A DNA stretch of 29,256 bases, taken from the NCBI GenBank assembly GCA_033557685.1, contig JAWQRN010000467.1, forward strand, positions 1-29,256, in the 5' to 3' direction. Of the stretch, positions 27,837 to 29,256 are shown one piece after another. Each line of letters begins with the position of its first letter. Within the stretch, counting starts at the first letter, position 1. The stretch comes from Sperchopsis tessellata (taxonomy: Eukaryota; Arthropoda; Insecta; Coleoptera; Hydrophilidae). The position numbers were made by a program, and so were the translations under genes. The notes below the pieces were generated by a model. It saw only the letters and a list, made by a program, of their open reading frames with translations, was not told the DNA's origin and did no database searches.

Positions 27837-29000
27837 AATACGTATTCTGCGCCTTCGTCGCTAATAGGAAACCAAATGCTCTTTATTAGTTTGCAGGGAT
27901 ACTTGATATATAGACTTACTGAATTTTATCTTCTCTTAGAAAATTAAAAAAAAACTTTTGCGTTCGAGGTACCCCTGTCAGTGGTACCCTTAGCATCATA
28001 CGCCTCTATGCCTTTCATAGGCACTTAGTGCGATCCGCCAGCTCTGTACATCACACATACATTTTTTTTCAAAAGTATCATGTCACGATTTCATCTGATT
28101 AACTATTATCGAACTAATAGTGTCTACTAAACTAGTGCTATCTCATTATACCATAATTTTGTATAGTTTATTTAATTATTTTCTCTACGTATATATGGCT
28201 GTCAAATTGAAGTTCTTGGAATGCGGTATTCGAAAGGGGTGCTTCAACAAATGTATGTTCTGATTAAATCTTCAAACTAAATAAGGTTCCCAGATTGCCT
28301 ATGACGAGCAAACATCATTTATTTCGTTCGAAAGCTAAAAGCCCAAGATATTGCCAATTCTGTTTGTTGTTAAGCTGTCAACAATATTGACATCAAATCA
28401 TAGTACGGAGGAGGAAAAGATCAGTTCGTGGATTCCTCTCGCATTTCTCGAATTCCACAATACTAACGAATATTGTGGCTAGCCCACGCCAACACGTTTG
28501 TGATGATACAAGCATACAAAAATAAAAATTTAGTAGGGCAATATCTCGATTGCGTGGGCGATTACGAGATATTTTTATATTGGCGTAGGTTATTTTTAGC
28601 CAAATACTTTCTGTTTATAGCATTTTGCAGCAACTGGTTATCATATAATATAGTGTGTTTCAAAAAGTCGTTTCTATCCTTATAGGTACACTTCCATATA
28701 AATACGCCAATCTTATCAAATAGATTAGAAAGAACTCCCGCAAAAGAGTTCATTAAATAATATTAACTTTGAGAGAAGGGTTTAAATGTACTAGGGCACA
28801 AATAAAAAGCTCATGTCTATTATGTTCCAATATATATTTAAACTATGACGTGTGAACTGAGGTAAACCATAGGAAATAATGTCCTAGCACATGTTTCTTA
28901 TCAAATTTGGTTTACATTTAAAAGTAATAGACCTCCACGGTTATTATATATACGAATGATGTTTCCATGCGAAAACCATATACAGGTTCTAATAAGTTAC
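27837..29000. other. Unassigned region with clustered hairpins
   Basis: No family recognised. Short overlapping open frames on opposite strands (28473-28685 plus and 28753-28562 minus) have no motif. Perfect short inverted repeats cluster at 28455-28573: CCACAATA/TATTGTGG, GCCCACGC/GCGTGGGC and AATATCTCG/CGAGATATT. GGTACC occurs twice, 15 bases apart, around 27970-27990. Confidence 0.4.
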
Positions 29001-29036
29001 GACATTTCACCCACTGTTTCAAGAGACATTTTCAAG
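29001..29036 (-). ncRNA. Hammerhead-like motif of a PLE terminus (decayed)
   Basis: The minus strand reads CCTTGAAAATGTC, a loop with AAACAGT, then GGGTGAAATGTC. It matches positions 1-38 with several transitions, and the similarity extends some 35 bases further inward (AATGAA...CACTG). Helix II is weakened to G:U pairs. No PLE coding sequence lies next to it. Confidence 0.5.
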
Positions 29037-29187
29037 GTGATAATTCAACAAATGAAATCAATGCACTGATTTAATATTGGGTAATAGGGACGACGGCTTT
29101 CAATTTCCTTTCGCTTGTAGGATCCCCTGGCTCGTTTCTATACTCCTATTGCTACTCCAAGTGCTGCACTATCTAAGCATGATACGG

Positions 29188-29189
<2 letters not shown>

Positions 29190-29252
<63 letters not shown>
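29190..29252. repeat. (AT)n microsatellite
   Basis: About 63 bases of alternating A and T with a single break (TAAAT) near 29234, running to the window end. The length may be unstable in assemblies. Confidence 0.95.
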
Positions 29253-29256
29253 AAAG

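Noticed and set aside
29190..29252. (AT)n tract as a replication origin or scaffold-attachment site
   Set aside because: A simple microsatellite explains it, and no supporting motif lies next to it.

Overview
The window looks like arthropod, most likely insect, nuclear DNA. It is strongly A+T-rich, has no intact host gene that I recognise, and is packed with decayed copies of element families typical of insect genomes: Jockey/CR1-like and RTE-like LINEs, BEL/Pao LTR elements, a Penelope-like element (PLE), mellifera-type mariner, pogo/Tigger, Tc1 and several hAT families. No prokaryotic operon, phage, CRISPR array, rRNA or tRNA is visible. Nearly every coding trace carries stops or frameshifts, so most entries are pseudogenes. 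Family names rest on protein motifs read by eye.

Layout. 1-1.8 kb: a solo PLE-type hammerhead-like terminal motif, a LINE RNase H tail and a jerky/Tigger transposase remnant, all minus strand. 2.9-5.25 kb: a long plus-strand Jockey/CR1-like LINE (endonuclease, reverse transcriptase, C-terminal region). 5.8-8.8 kb: an RTE-like LINE (plus) split by a 1.79-kb pogo element (6718-8503, TA on both sides). 8.8-11.57 kb: A+T-rich DNA with little to name. 11.57-13.2 kb: a rearranged BEL/Pao copy on the minus strand. 14.0-16.6 kb: scraps of jerky-like, Tc1, LINE and hAT genes around a perfect 298-bp tandem duplication. 16.59-17.85 kb: a near full-length mariner with terminal inverted repeats and TA flanks.

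18.4-25.9 kb is the most informative part, a nest of insertions. A minus-strand hAT transposase (GTF2IRD2-like) is split into three pieces (25870-25294, 21968-21103, 19160-18955). One gap holds a BEL/Pao element (21969-25293) with two LTRs and a 5-bp target duplication. The other holds a PLE (19161-21102) with inverted termini, RT and GIY-YIG nuclease, which itself carries the 3' part of a Jockey LINE. 25.9-27.2 kb holds another hAT-type remnant (ZMYM1/DUF4371-like). 27.2-29.26 kb is mostly unassigned, with a short open frame at 27.54-27.84 kb, another solo PLE hammerhead-like motif at 29.0 kb and an (AT)n microsatellite.

The most interesting signal is a recurring GGAC-GAAAC-GTC motif in four places, the catalytic-box arrangement of the minimal hammerhead ribozymes known from PLE terminal repeats. 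All copies have TTGANAA where the canonical box is CTGANGA, a double change that would convert the C3:G8 core pair into U3:A8. There is no functional gene network here; the relationships are those of successive insertions.
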